A DNA stretch of 34,304 bases from assembly GCA_030157755.1 (NCBI GenBank), contig JAOAUD010000005.1:1-34304 (forward strand), given 5' to 3'. Origin of the DNA: Candidatus Nanopelagicales bacterium (lineage in GTDB: Bacteria; Actinomycetota; Actinomycetes; S36-B12; UBA10799). The stretch's first letter is position 1, and each line of letters begins with the position of its first letter. The notes beneath the pieces were generated by a model. That model did not search any database. It saw only the letters and a program-made list of their open reading frames with translations, and was not told the DNA's origin. The position numbers and the translations under genes were made by a program. This document shows, one piece after another, positions 17,288 to 25,076 of the stretch.

Positions 17288-17712
17288 TCCTTCTCGTCGA
17301 AGACAACGCTGACGATGCCGCCCTTGCAGTTCGCGCGCTGCGCCAGAACGGATTCGCCCACGAAGTCGTTCGGGCGAAAGACGGCGTCGAGGCGCTCGAC
17401 TTCCTGCACGGTTTTGGCGAGCACGCGTCCCGTGACACTCGAGATCTGCCGATGCTCGTCCTGCTCGACCTCAAGCTGCCACGCAAAGACGGCCTGACCG
17501 TCCTGCAGGAAATTCGCCAAAGTCCACTCACTCGACGGTTGCCCGTGGTGATCCTCACATCGTCACGTGATGACGCTGACCTGGCATCTGGTTATGACCG
17601 AGGAGCAAACAGTTGCGTTCGCAAGCCGGTCGATTTCACTGAGTTCGTGAAGACGCTGAACACGCTTGCTACGTATTGGCTGAAGATCAACGAACAGCCT
17701 CCGAGATCGTGA
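17284..17712 (+). CDS. Single-domain response regulator (Rcp1-like)
   Basis: 142 residues, made of a receiver domain only. Phospho-acceptor Asp62 (VLLDLKLPRKDG), acidic pocket Glu6/Asp7 (LLVEDNADD), Thr92 and Lys114 (VRKPVDF) are all in place. The longer loop around residues 43-55 is typical of Rcp1-type receivers that partner phytochrome-like kinases. Its ATG overlaps the kinase stop (ATGA), so the two are translated together and are almost certainly a cognate pair. With no output domain, it would act by protein contact or as a phosphate relay, possibly towards the REC domain of the downstream GGDEF-EAL protein. Confidence 0.92.
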   Translation: MILLVEDNADDAALAVRALRQNGFAHEVVRAKDGVEALDFLHGFGEHASRDTRDLPMLVLLDLKLPRKDGLTVLQEIRQSPLTRRLPVVILTSSRDDADLASGYDRGANSCVRKPVDFTEFVKTLNTLATYWLKINEQPPRS

Positions 17713-17723
17713 TGGGGGCGACC

Positions 17724-19826
17724 ATGATCAAGGAACCGCTGAAGTTGCTGCTCATCGAAGACTCCGTCGACGATGCAGACCTCACCCTGCGCCACCTGCA
17801 CGGCGAGGGGCTCACGGTCGAAGCGACACGCATCGACACCCGAAAGCAGCTGCAGGAGGCCATGGCGACCGACTGGGACGCCGTGTTGTGCGACTTCAGC
17901 CTTCCTGGTTGGGACGGACTCGATGCACTGAAGGAGATTCGCGCAACCTCACCCGATCTTCCGTTCCTCTTCGTGTCCGGAACCATCGGTGAGGGAGTCG
18001 CGGTCACGGCAATGCGGTCCGGCGCGAACGACTACATCCTTAAGAAGGACCTGAGGCGCCTCACGCCTGCCCTCATCCGAGAGATTGAGGCACGTGGGTT
18101 TATCCGACGCGCTGAATCCAGCGACAAGGCTCGATTACTCAGCGATGCGCGCTACGAGAGTGTGGTCGCAACTGCGGCTGATGCAATCATCACCATCGAC
18201 AAAGATCAACTCATCACGTCATTCAACGTGGGTGCCGAAAATATCTTCGGATACAAGTCTCGAGAGGTCATCGGCAAACCGCTCGAGAACTTGATCCCCA
18301 ACCGGCTACGCGAAATGCATCACAAACACGTCAGCGCATTCCTTGCCTCCGATGTCACGCAGAAGCCGATGAACATGCGTGGGGACGTTTACGGACTTCA
18401 CGCGAGCGGTTCGGAGTTCCCTGCGCAGGCAAGCATTTCCAAGGCGGGCGAAGGCGATGAGGTGGTGTGCACGGCAATCCTTCGCGACATCACAGACATC
18501 AAGAAAGCCGAAGACCAGATCCGGTTCTTCGCACACTACGACCCGCTGACCAGCCTGCCGAATCGCTTCCTGTTCCGCGAGCGGTTGCAGCGTGCCGTTG
18601 AACACGCAGTCCGCAACCGTCGCTTCGTGGGAGTCCTTCTCCTTGATCTGGATCGCTTCAAGGTCGTCAATGACACGCGCGGTCACGGAGTCGGCGACGA
18701 ACTCCTGGTCGCCGTTGGCCAACGCCTGGTGTCTGCGTTGAGGTCCGGCGATACGGTCGCCAGGCTCGGCGGGGACGAGTTTGGGGTTATCTTGGATGAC
18801 CTCGCCGAGCCGGAGCTGGCTGAACGATTGGCGAACACCGTTCTGCAGACTCTGCGCCAACCGCTCGCAACGGGTGCGGCTCTGATTCACACCTCGGGGA
18901 GCATTGGCGTCACGATCAGCCCACTTGATGGGCAAGAACCACAGGACCTCCTAGCCAATGCAGACCTCGCCATGTATCGAGCAAAGGATGCCGGTGGCGA
19001 CGAGGCCGTCCGCTTCTTCGAATCGATGTCGCGGCGCGAACGAGAGCGCGCCGATCTCGAAAGCGATCTGCTTGAAGGCTTGCAAGCCGGGGAGTTCACA
19101 GTTGCCTACCAACCGCAGGTGCGGATCGCCGACGGTCACACAGTGAGGCTTGAGGCGCTAGCCCGATGGCAACACCACAAGCGCGGAAATGTGCCACCAA
19201 ACCAGTTCATCCATGTGGCCGAGGACGCCGGACTCATTAACCTGCTCGGGATGGCCGTGCTCGTTCGGTGTTGCCAGGACGCGCATCTGTTCAAGGATCG
19301 CGATGGTCGGCAGATCAAGATCGCCGTCAACGTGTCTGCCTCGCAGCTACGCCTGCCCGACTTCACAAACCAGTTCCTCAGCACCATCCAGCAATCTGGG
19401 TTAGCGCCGTCGGACTTCGACGTCGAGATCACGGAGACCGTGTTTGCCGACGATGACCCCCACTTCCGCAACGCGATCAGGGAATTCGAAGAAGCCGGTG
19501 TGAACCTGGCGATTGATGACTTCGGCACGGGCTTCTCGAACCTCAACCGATTACGTCAACTACCGGTTTCCACCCTCAAGCTGGACATCTCGTTGATCCG
19601 CGGCTTGCCGGGAACGAAGGATGAGCGCGCGATCGCTGAAGCAGCCATCGCGATGAGCCAGCGTCTTGGGTTCGAGTCTGTCGCTGAGGGCGTGGAAACC
19701 AACGCCCAATTGGAAATCCTCACCGATATCGGGTGTGACTCGGTTCAGGGTTTCCTGTTCAGCCGACCGCTACCTGCTGCGGCTATCCGCAACTGGGTGA
19801 GCCACCACGACCTCGCGGCTCAATAG
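17724..19826 (+). CDS. REC-PAS-GGDEF-EAL cyclic di-GMP enzyme
   Basis: 700 residues from ATG 17724, preceded by GGGGGCG; in-frame starts at 17676, 17709 and 17712 are possible but less well placed. REC about 6-125 with Asp57 (VLCDFSLPGWDG), PAS about 143-265, GGDEF about 270-440 with intact ARLGGDEFG, EAL about 450-695 with EALARW, VNVSASQL, EITETVF, IDDFGTGFS, LKLD and AEGVET. Both catalytic sites look competent, so it could make and break c-di-GMP, with the balance set by phosphorylation and the PAS ligand. Third gene of the kinase operon, so it is the likely output of the phosphorelay. Confidence 0.93.
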   Translation: MIKEPLKLLLIEDSVDDADLTLRHLHGEGLTVEATRIDTRKQLQEAMATDWDAVLCDFSLPGWDGLDALKEIRATSPDLPFLFVSGTIGEGVAVTAMRSGANDYILKKDLRRLTPALIREIEARGFIRRAESSDKARLLSDARYESVVATAADAIITIDKDQLITSFNVGAENIFGYKSREVIGKPLENLIPNRLREMHHKHVSAFLASDVTQKPMNMRGDVYGLHASGSEFPAQASISKAGEGDEVVCTAILRDITDIKKAEDQIRFFAHYDPLTSLPNRFLFRERLQRAVEHAVRNRRFVGVLLLDLDRFKVVNDTRGHGVGDELLVAVGQRLVSALRSGDTVARLGGDEFGVILDDLAEPELAERLANTVLQTLRQPLATGAALIHTSGSIGVTISPLDGQEPQDLLANADLAMYRAKDAGGDEAVRFFESMSRRERERADLESDLLEGLQAGEFTVAYQPQVRIADGHTVRLEALARWQHHKRGNVPPNQFIHVAEDAGLINLLGMAVLVRCCQDAHLFKDRDGRQIKIAVNVSASQLRLPDFTNQFLSTIQQSGLAPSDFDVEITETVFADDDPHFRNAIREFEEAGVNLAIDDFGTGFSNLNRLRQLPVSTLKLDISLIRGLPGTKDERAIAEAAIAMSQRLGFESVAEGVETNAQLEILTDIGCDSVQGFLFSRPLPAAAIRNWVSHHDLAAQ

Positions 19827-19845
19827 GTCAGCGTCGGCTCCCGCA

Positions 19846-20475
19846 CTAGATTCCGCACTCCTTTGAGAAGGCGTCGTACTTGCGCGTCATCGTTGGTTTG
19901 AGGAACAGCCTGACGGGTCCGGGAATCATGCCCCACACCTGCGACGAGACCGCTGGTTGTGCCCCATCGCAGATCCAAGGAAGCACAAAGTTCGCGTGTT
20001 CACCTTCACGGTTGAACTTCATGAACTCCTTCATGTCCTCCTGCGTGATGTACCGCTGGACAACCTGGATCCCCTGGGTCTCCTCATGTTCACAGTGTTG
20101 ACTCAATACCGTGAAGAGAGCCTCCAGTTGATCATTGAGGACTACCTTGTCCGTGGCATCGGACAAGGTCTTGAAACCTGTATCTACCGTCGTGAGGATC
20201 TCCAGCAATTCACCGTGTTCAGCCTCCATCTGATCGAGGATCGCCACTTCACTCGGATCGGCCTTTGGCTTAACCCGCTCAAACAGGTAAGTGTCTTCGC
20301 CCTCGTGGTGATGGTGAAGGGTCTCGGAGAAGAAGTCGTATCGCCTCACCAGATTCGCCCGGGCGGAACTGCTTGCCAGATCTGCCTTGGCTAAGCCTGA
20401 CTGGATTCTGCGAATTTCACGCTTGAAGGCTGCGTGCATGTTCGTGTTCATGCTGGTGTCGTTCATCGCCGACAT
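19846..20475 (-). CDS. Hemerythrin HHE-domain protein
   Basis: 209 residues from ATG 20475, preceded by GAGGGAG; the frame extends to 20550 but that part has no ribosome site. A four-helix bundle with a di-iron site is indicated by ETLHHHHEGEDTYLF, EAEHGELLE and LSQHCEHEETQ, giving the His/Glu/Asp ligand set of hemerythrin HHE domains. These proteins bind O2 or sense NO or oxygen. The C-terminus (residues about 150-209) has no iron ligands but a hydrophobic patch (FVLPWICDGA) usual in actinobacterial members. Convergent with the c-di-GMP gene, only 19 bp apart. Confidence 0.9.
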   Translation of the reverse strand: MSAMNDTSMNTNMHAAFKREIRRIQSGLAKADLASSSARANLVRRYDFFSETLHHHHEGEDTYLFERVKPKADPSEVAILDQMEAEHGELLEILTTVDTGFKTLSDATDKVVLNDQLEALFTVLSQHCEHEETQGIQVVQRYITQEDMKEFMKFNREGEHANFVLPWICDGAQPAVSSQVWGMIPGPVRLFLKPTMTRKYDAFSKECGI

Positions 20476-20641
20476 TGGAACTCCCTCGCTGTACCGATTG
20501 TTGAGTGACTCTAGTCGGCGGATCGAATGAGCCGACACAAGCGTGTCCAACCTCGGCCGGAGCCAATGCGCTCAGGCCCATGGCGGTTAAGCCAAACGAG
20601 CGAGCATCATGATCGAAGGTTGCGGCCGAGAACGCACACTG
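20476..20641. promoter_or_regulatory. Divergent intergenic region (hemerythrin / secreted protein)
   Basis: 166 bp with the hemerythrin ribosome site at its left end and a small hairpin GACAC-AAGC-GTGTC at 20534-20547. No convincing promoter boxes could be assigned. Confidence 0.3.
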
Positions 20642-21328
20642 ATGCGTATGCGCGCATCCACCCTTCTCAAAGCAAGTGCCGCCGTCGCAGGTGGGCTGCT
20701 ACTGAGCGCAGTCGCTGCTAGTCCAACGTGGGCGGCTGCGCCGAGCCAGATGTCCAACCAATTCAGCCAGTACGACATGGCCGACATCGAATACTTCAAC
20801 GAAGTCAATTTCATGGGCGACGTTTCGCTGACAGTCCAGCAACCGACCGCAACAACATACGGGGTACTACTCGTCTGTCCCCCAACTGAATCGCCTTCCT
20901 TTCCCCCGCCGACGCTAGATATCAGCCTGGCGACCTCCGGGGGCCAAGCGACCACTAGTTGCCCGAATCCAAAACCGTTGGAAATAAGTCGCGATTCTGC
21001 TGACTGCATGCCCACCGGCGCATGCGCTCTGCTCTTCAAGGCATCGAACAAGATGACTGGGTTGACGTACAGCACAACGATGACTGACTTCCTTTTGAAT
21101 CGGCCAATGACCTTGATCCCTCACCTAAATCCAGCGACGTTGCCGATCAACGGCCATAGCACGCTGCTACCGCCGACGGACACCACTTCAAGCGGCTTAG
21201 GGACGTTGCAGTTGTGCGAAGCCTCGAAGGCATGCGACAGCGGTGACACGCCAGCCTCGGGCTACTCGTGGAACAGTTCGGTGTACTTCCAAACCATGAT
21301 CAGAGACAAGATCCCTAACCAGAGCTAG
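20642..21328 (+). CDS. Secreted protein of unknown function
   Basis: 228 residues from ATG 20642 (ATG two codons later equally possible). Signal peptide MRMRASTLLKASAAVAGGLL with cleavage near WAAA about residue 32. The mature part has six cysteines, likely in pairs (LLVCPP, TTSCPN, DSADCMPTGAC, LQLCEASKACDS), and is rich in Thr, Ser and Pro. No family recognised. The disulfide-like pattern and lack of a lipobox point to a free extracellular protein. The preceding start in the same frame at 20609 gives an 11-residue extension with no function and is rejected. Gap of 97 bp to the MFS gene. Confidence 0.65.
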   Translation: MRMRASTLLKASAAVAGGLLLSAVAASPTWAAAPSQMSNQFSQYDMADIEYFNEVNFMGDVSLTVQQPTATTYGVLLVCPPTESPSFPPPTLDISLATSGGQATTSCPNPKPLEISRDSADCMPTGACALLFKASNKMTGLTYSTTMTDFLLNRPMTLIPHLNPATLPINGHSTLLPPTDTTSSGLGTLQLCEASKACDSGDTPASGYSWNSSVYFQTMIRDKIPNQS

Positions 21329-21425
21329 CTGGGTCCGGACACATCGTGCTGTGCGCGTTCAAGCGCATGGTCCGACAGTTGAATCCGCTGCCACCGAAGC
21401 GAACGGAAACCGAACGACCGACTGA

Positions 21426-22889
21426 GTGGATAGGGTCACGCTGACATCCCACGCCAATGAAAGCGACCCTGCAGTGAACGCCGATCACAAGCGCCTCGTC
21501 TTCGCGTTGTGCGTGATCGTTGGCATCTCGTTCGTCGTGGGCGCGAGTCTGAACTTCATGCTCACCCCAATGCTTGACGATCTCGGCCTGACCGAGGCTC
21601 AAGCAGGCACCGCCCTGGCCATTCCCAGCATCGCCTCACTACTGATCGTTTTCGTCGTGGGTCGACTCGGAGATCGAATCGGTCATCGCCGAGTACTTGT
21701 GGCTGCCAGCGTTCCGTTCATCGCGGGTTCAGTCCTCGTGGCGTGTGCGCCCGGGATGGCAATCGTCAGCCTCGGCTTGTTGCTCACCGGAGCCGCTGCG
21801 ACGGCAATGCAGATCGTTGCACTCGGACTACTTCAGAAGTCCATCCCGGAAGGCCGCGCGCGCGTGTCCGCCTTCACCAGCTACGGGATGATGTTTCCGG
21901 CCGTGTATCTGGCCGTCCCGGTATTGACCGGTTGCTTAGTGGGGGTCGCCCCATGGCGGATTGTCCCCGCCTTGTGGGCAATCATCGGGCTCGCTTTGCC
22001 CGTCGTAACGCTGCGCCTGATCGATCGTCCCGGGGAGGCGTCGCGGGTCGGCGAGTTGTGGACACCGATCCTCGCCGGCGTCGCGCTCGCGGGTGCGGTG
22101 CAGGCGATCAACAGCGGAAATGACAACAGCTGGACGTCCCCGCAGACCCTGGCGTGGACTCTCGTCGCACTCATATCGATCGGCGCCTGTGCACTGTTGG
22201 TGAAGTCGTCACGAAGAACGTCCCTCTCGCTGACTCCCCTACGCAGTCCGATGATGCTGCTACTGCTCGCCGGGGTTGCACTCGTCGCGATGGCGAACAC
22301 CCTCACCTACGTGATGATCGGCCTTGAGTACCTCTACGGCATGAGCGTGCTCGGCGCTGCGCTGTACCTCGTCCCGGCCCAGGCCGCAGCGGTCGTCGGC
22401 TCGAAGGTCGTGGCGAGCTGGCTCATGAGGCGCTCGGGAACTGCCCGCGCGGGACAGGTGATGTTGGCGGGATTCACGTTGTCGCTGCTCACGCTGGTCG
22501 TAATGAGCGAGTCAGCGCCGGTGGCACTTCTGGTCGTAAGCTCGTCGCTCTTCAGCCTCTTCGGGTTTGGGTCGATCACGATCGTCAACGCCGCCGTGAT
22601 GGCCGGGTCGCAGACAGGCCAGTCGGGCATGGTCTCGGCCTATCGCGGCGCAGCGAGTTCGCTGGGAACGTCGCTGGGAGTGGTGATCCTTGGTGCTGCG
22701 ATCAGCACCGTCGTGCTCGACTTCTCAACTGCGGCTGACGGTCAGACTCCAGATCCGGCAGCACTCGCCGATGGGCTTCAGACGAACGGAGTTGTGGGTG
22801 CAATCATTGCCGCAATCGCTTGGATCGCGTTCACCCTTGCTGCCAGGCGCCGAACCTCTGGCCGGACCCCCACTGGCACGAACGCCTAG
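21426..22889 (+). CDS. MFS transporter (DHA2-like drug exporter)
   Basis: 487 residues from a GTG start. About 12-14 hydrophobic helices are visible, with the MFS motif A loop GRLGDRIGHRRVLV between helices 2 and 3 and the motif C-like segment GYGMMFPAVYLAVPVLTG (here TSYGMMFPAVYL) in helix 5. The central segment around residues 200-260 fits the extra helices of the 14-helix DHA2 group. It should export small hydrophobic compounds by proton antiport. It is convergent with the second NHLM-type ABC gene (24 bp apart), so it is not in that operon. A role in self-protection is possible by position but has no direct support. Confidence 0.87.
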   Translation: MDRVTLTSHANESDPAVNADHKRLVFALCVIVGISFVVGASLNFMLTPMLDDLGLTEAQAGTALAIPSIASLLIVFVVGRLGDRIGHRRVLVAASVPFIAGSVLVACAPGMAIVSLGLLLTGAAATAMQIVALGLLQKSIPEGRARVSAFTSYGMMFPAVYLAVPVLTGCLVGVAPWRIVPALWAIIGLALPVVTLRLIDRPGEASRVGELWTPILAGVALAGAVQAINSGNDNSWTSPQTLAWTLVALISIGACALLVKSSRRTSLSLTPLRSPMMLLLLAGVALVAMANTLTYVMIGLEYLYGMSVLGAALYLVPAQAAAVVGSKVVASWLMRRSGTARAGQVMLAGFTLSLLTLVVMSESAPVALLVVSSSLFSLFGFGSITIVNAAVMAGSQTGQSGMVSAYRGAASSLGTSLGVVILGAAISTVVLDFSTAADGQTPDPAALADGLQTNGVVGAIIAAIAWIAFTLAARRRTSGRTPTGTNA

Positions 22890-22913
22890 CTCAGGATTGT
22901 GCTGGAGCCAGCC

Positions 22914-25076
22914 CTAATCCGCGGTCTGGCGCGCTGCCAAGTCCCGGAACGGACCTTCGATCTCAACAAGCTCGTCGAACGTTCCCTGCTGAACGACGCC
23001 GCCGTCGACCAAGACGATGATTTGGTCGGCATGTTGAATTGTCGAGAGCCGATGCGCCACCACGATGCAGGTTGCCTGCAGCGCGCCTAGCGATGCGGCA
23101 ACAGTTGCCTGCGCGGTGTTGTCGAGAGCAGACGTCGCTTCATCCAGCACCACAATTCGCGGTCGCCGAGCCAATGCTCGGGCAAGCATGATGCGCTGAC
23201 GTTGCCCGCCAGAAAACGTCCCAGCCCCGTCGCTGACGACGGTTTGCATGCCCATCGGCATGGCGCGGATGTCGTCGGCGAGACCAGCTGCCTCGGCCGC
23301 GCGCCACGCGTCCTCCTCGGTGATTTCCGCGTGACCACCGGCGATGTTCTCCAGCAGAGAGCCAGTCGCAAGTGCAGCATCCTGCGGCACAACACCGATC
23401 TGTTGGCGGACGGCAACCTTGTCGAGTTGCGCCAGTGCTCGACCGTCCAGCAGCACCTGACCGCTGTCGGGGGCTTCAAGGCCAAGCAGCAGCCGCACGA
23501 TGGTGGACTTACCTGACCCGCTTGGTCCGACGATGGCCGTCATCGTTCCGGGTTCCACGGTGAAGCTGACATCGGTGAGAATCGGTGCGTCTTCGTCATA
23601 GGAGAAGCTCAGGTTCTCGACACCCACGGCACCAATGAGCTCACCTGGATCCTCCGCCGCACCGCCAGAATCCTCCGGCTCCGCCCGCAGCACTGGACCC
23701 ACAGCGATGACGGCAGGCACAAGCGCGATCAAGGTCGCTGCGATCGGCAAGATCACCGTGACGGCTCCGGCAGCTTGCGCTGCCGCTGCCGACACCGTTG
23801 TGAAAGTTCCGAGGCCGATCGGCGGCTGCGTCTTCGCCGCAACGAGAACGACCACCAACGACACAACCGCCGCAGGAATCGCCGTAACGAGCGACAACCG
23901 AATGTTGACGCCAGCGGATTCGCGCGCCGCCCGCTGTTGGCGCGCATAACCTGCCAACCAGCGTGCGTACATCCTGTTCTCCGCGCCGGCAACGCGGATC
24001 TTCGCGATCGCCCCCAACATGGAGAAAAGAGTTCCGGAGAGCTCGAGAGACTCAGCGGTGTATTCACGAGAGGCGCGGTACTGACTGCGCAACAAGAAGC
24101 CACCGACGATCACGAATAACGCCGAAACCACAAGGACGGGAACCGCGACGATCGGCAGACGCCAGAACAACACCAGCATGCTGGAGATGAAGAGCGTCGC
24201 AGCTCCAATCGCTGCAGGCAGCGCTGTGGCGAGGACATCGCGCAGTGCGCTAATTCCGGCAACTCGCTGGGCAAGTTCACCAGGCTCGTACTTGCGGTGA
24301 AACTTGATCGGTAGGCGAAAGAGTCGGTCGTAGAGCGCGGAACTCAATCTCAGGTCGCTTCGAGCCGCCATGCGCTGCGCGACGAGTCCTTGAACAACGG
24401 CTATGACCGAACCGATCATGGCGACAACGACCAAGATGATCGCGACGCTGACAATCCGACCGACTTCATCGGTGGGTACGTAGAGCGACACGATCTGACC
24501 ACTCATGATCGGCGTCAGCGTGCCGAGCACAGCGGCGATCACCGTGCAGCCAAGGATCAGCCAGACGTCGCGATTACCACCGCTGCTCCAACCGATTCGG
24601 GTGATGTCGCGTGGTCCACATGCCCGATCTGGCAGCACTGGGGTCACGCTGTACGCGTGCCGGTCGATCTCTTCTGCGCCTTGACGGTCTAGCCGAGTCG
24701 CAACACCGTCCTGTGTCAGCACAACGCGCTTGCCTCGGCGCGGAACGATTCCGACCCATGAGCCGTCTTGGCGGGCAACAAGAGCGTCGACGTCGCTGCG
24801 CCACCAGCCGGGTCCATCGGCTAAGTCGACAGGGCGGACCGTCAGACCCAACGCCCTGGCAGCCTTCACCACGTCGTCGGGCCATCGTCGCCTAGCCGAC
24901 GCGATCCGTTCAGGTGCGACGTCAACCTTCAGTTCGTCGGCGCATGCGAGCAGCGCATCCAGGATCTCGTTTCCGGTTGGATCCCGCGGCGGCTTCACCC
25001 CTTTGTTGATGCCTTCGCGCAAGGAACGCTCGGCCGCCCTCAGCTGAAGATCGGAGCTTTGTGCGGGAGCACTCAT
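22914..25076 (-). CDS. NHLM-type peptide ABC transporter, permease/ATP-binding protein (second subunit)
   Basis: 720 residues. Residues about 1-150 form a domain resembling a degenerate bacteriocin-processing peptidase (ACADELKVD where C39 enzymes have ECGxxxL); the catalytic set is missing. Membrane domain about 165-440 with six helices. ATPase about 475-720 with Walker A GPSGSGKST, signature FSGGQRQR and Walker B IVVLDEATSAL. This is the layout of the NHLM bacteriocin system ABC protein lacking a peptidase (TIGR03797 type). It overlaps the C39 ABC gene by ATGA, so the two are made together and likely form a heterodimeric exporter or an export/immunity pair. Last gene of the minus-strand export operon. 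Confidence 0.88.
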   Translation of the reverse strand: MSAPAQSSDLQLRAAERSLREGINKGVKPPRDPTGNEILDALLACADELKVDVAPERIASARRRWPDDVVKAARALGLTVRPVDLADGPGWWRSDVDALVARQDGSWVGIVPRRGKRVVLTQDGVATRLDRQGAEEIDRHAYSVTPVLPDRACGPRDITRIGWSSGGNRDVWLILGCTVIAAVLGTLTPIMSGQIVSLYVPTDEVGRIVSVAIILVVVAMIGSVIAVVQGLVAQRMAARSDLRLSSALYDRLFRLPIKFHRKYEPGELAQRVAGISALRDVLATALPAAIGAATLFISSMLVLFWRLPIVAVPVLVVSALFVIVGGFLLRSQYRASREYTAESLELSGTLFSMLGAIAKIRVAGAENRMYARWLAGYARQQRAARESAGVNIRLSLVTAIPAAVVSLVVVLVAAKTQPPIGLGTFTTVSAAAAQAAGAVTVILPIAATLIALVPAVIAVGPVLRAEPEDSGGAAEDPGELIGAVGVENLSFSYDEDAPILTDVSFTVEPGTMTAIVGPSGSGKSTIVRLLLGLEAPDSGQVLLDGRALAQLDKVAVRQQIGVVPQDAALATGSLLENIAGGHAEITEEDAWRAAEAAGLADDIRAMPMGMQTVVSDGAGTFSGGQRQRIMLARALARRPRIVVLDEATSALDNTAQATVAASLGALQATCIVVAHRLSTIQHADQIIVLVDGGVVQQGTFDELVEIEGPFRDLAARQTAD

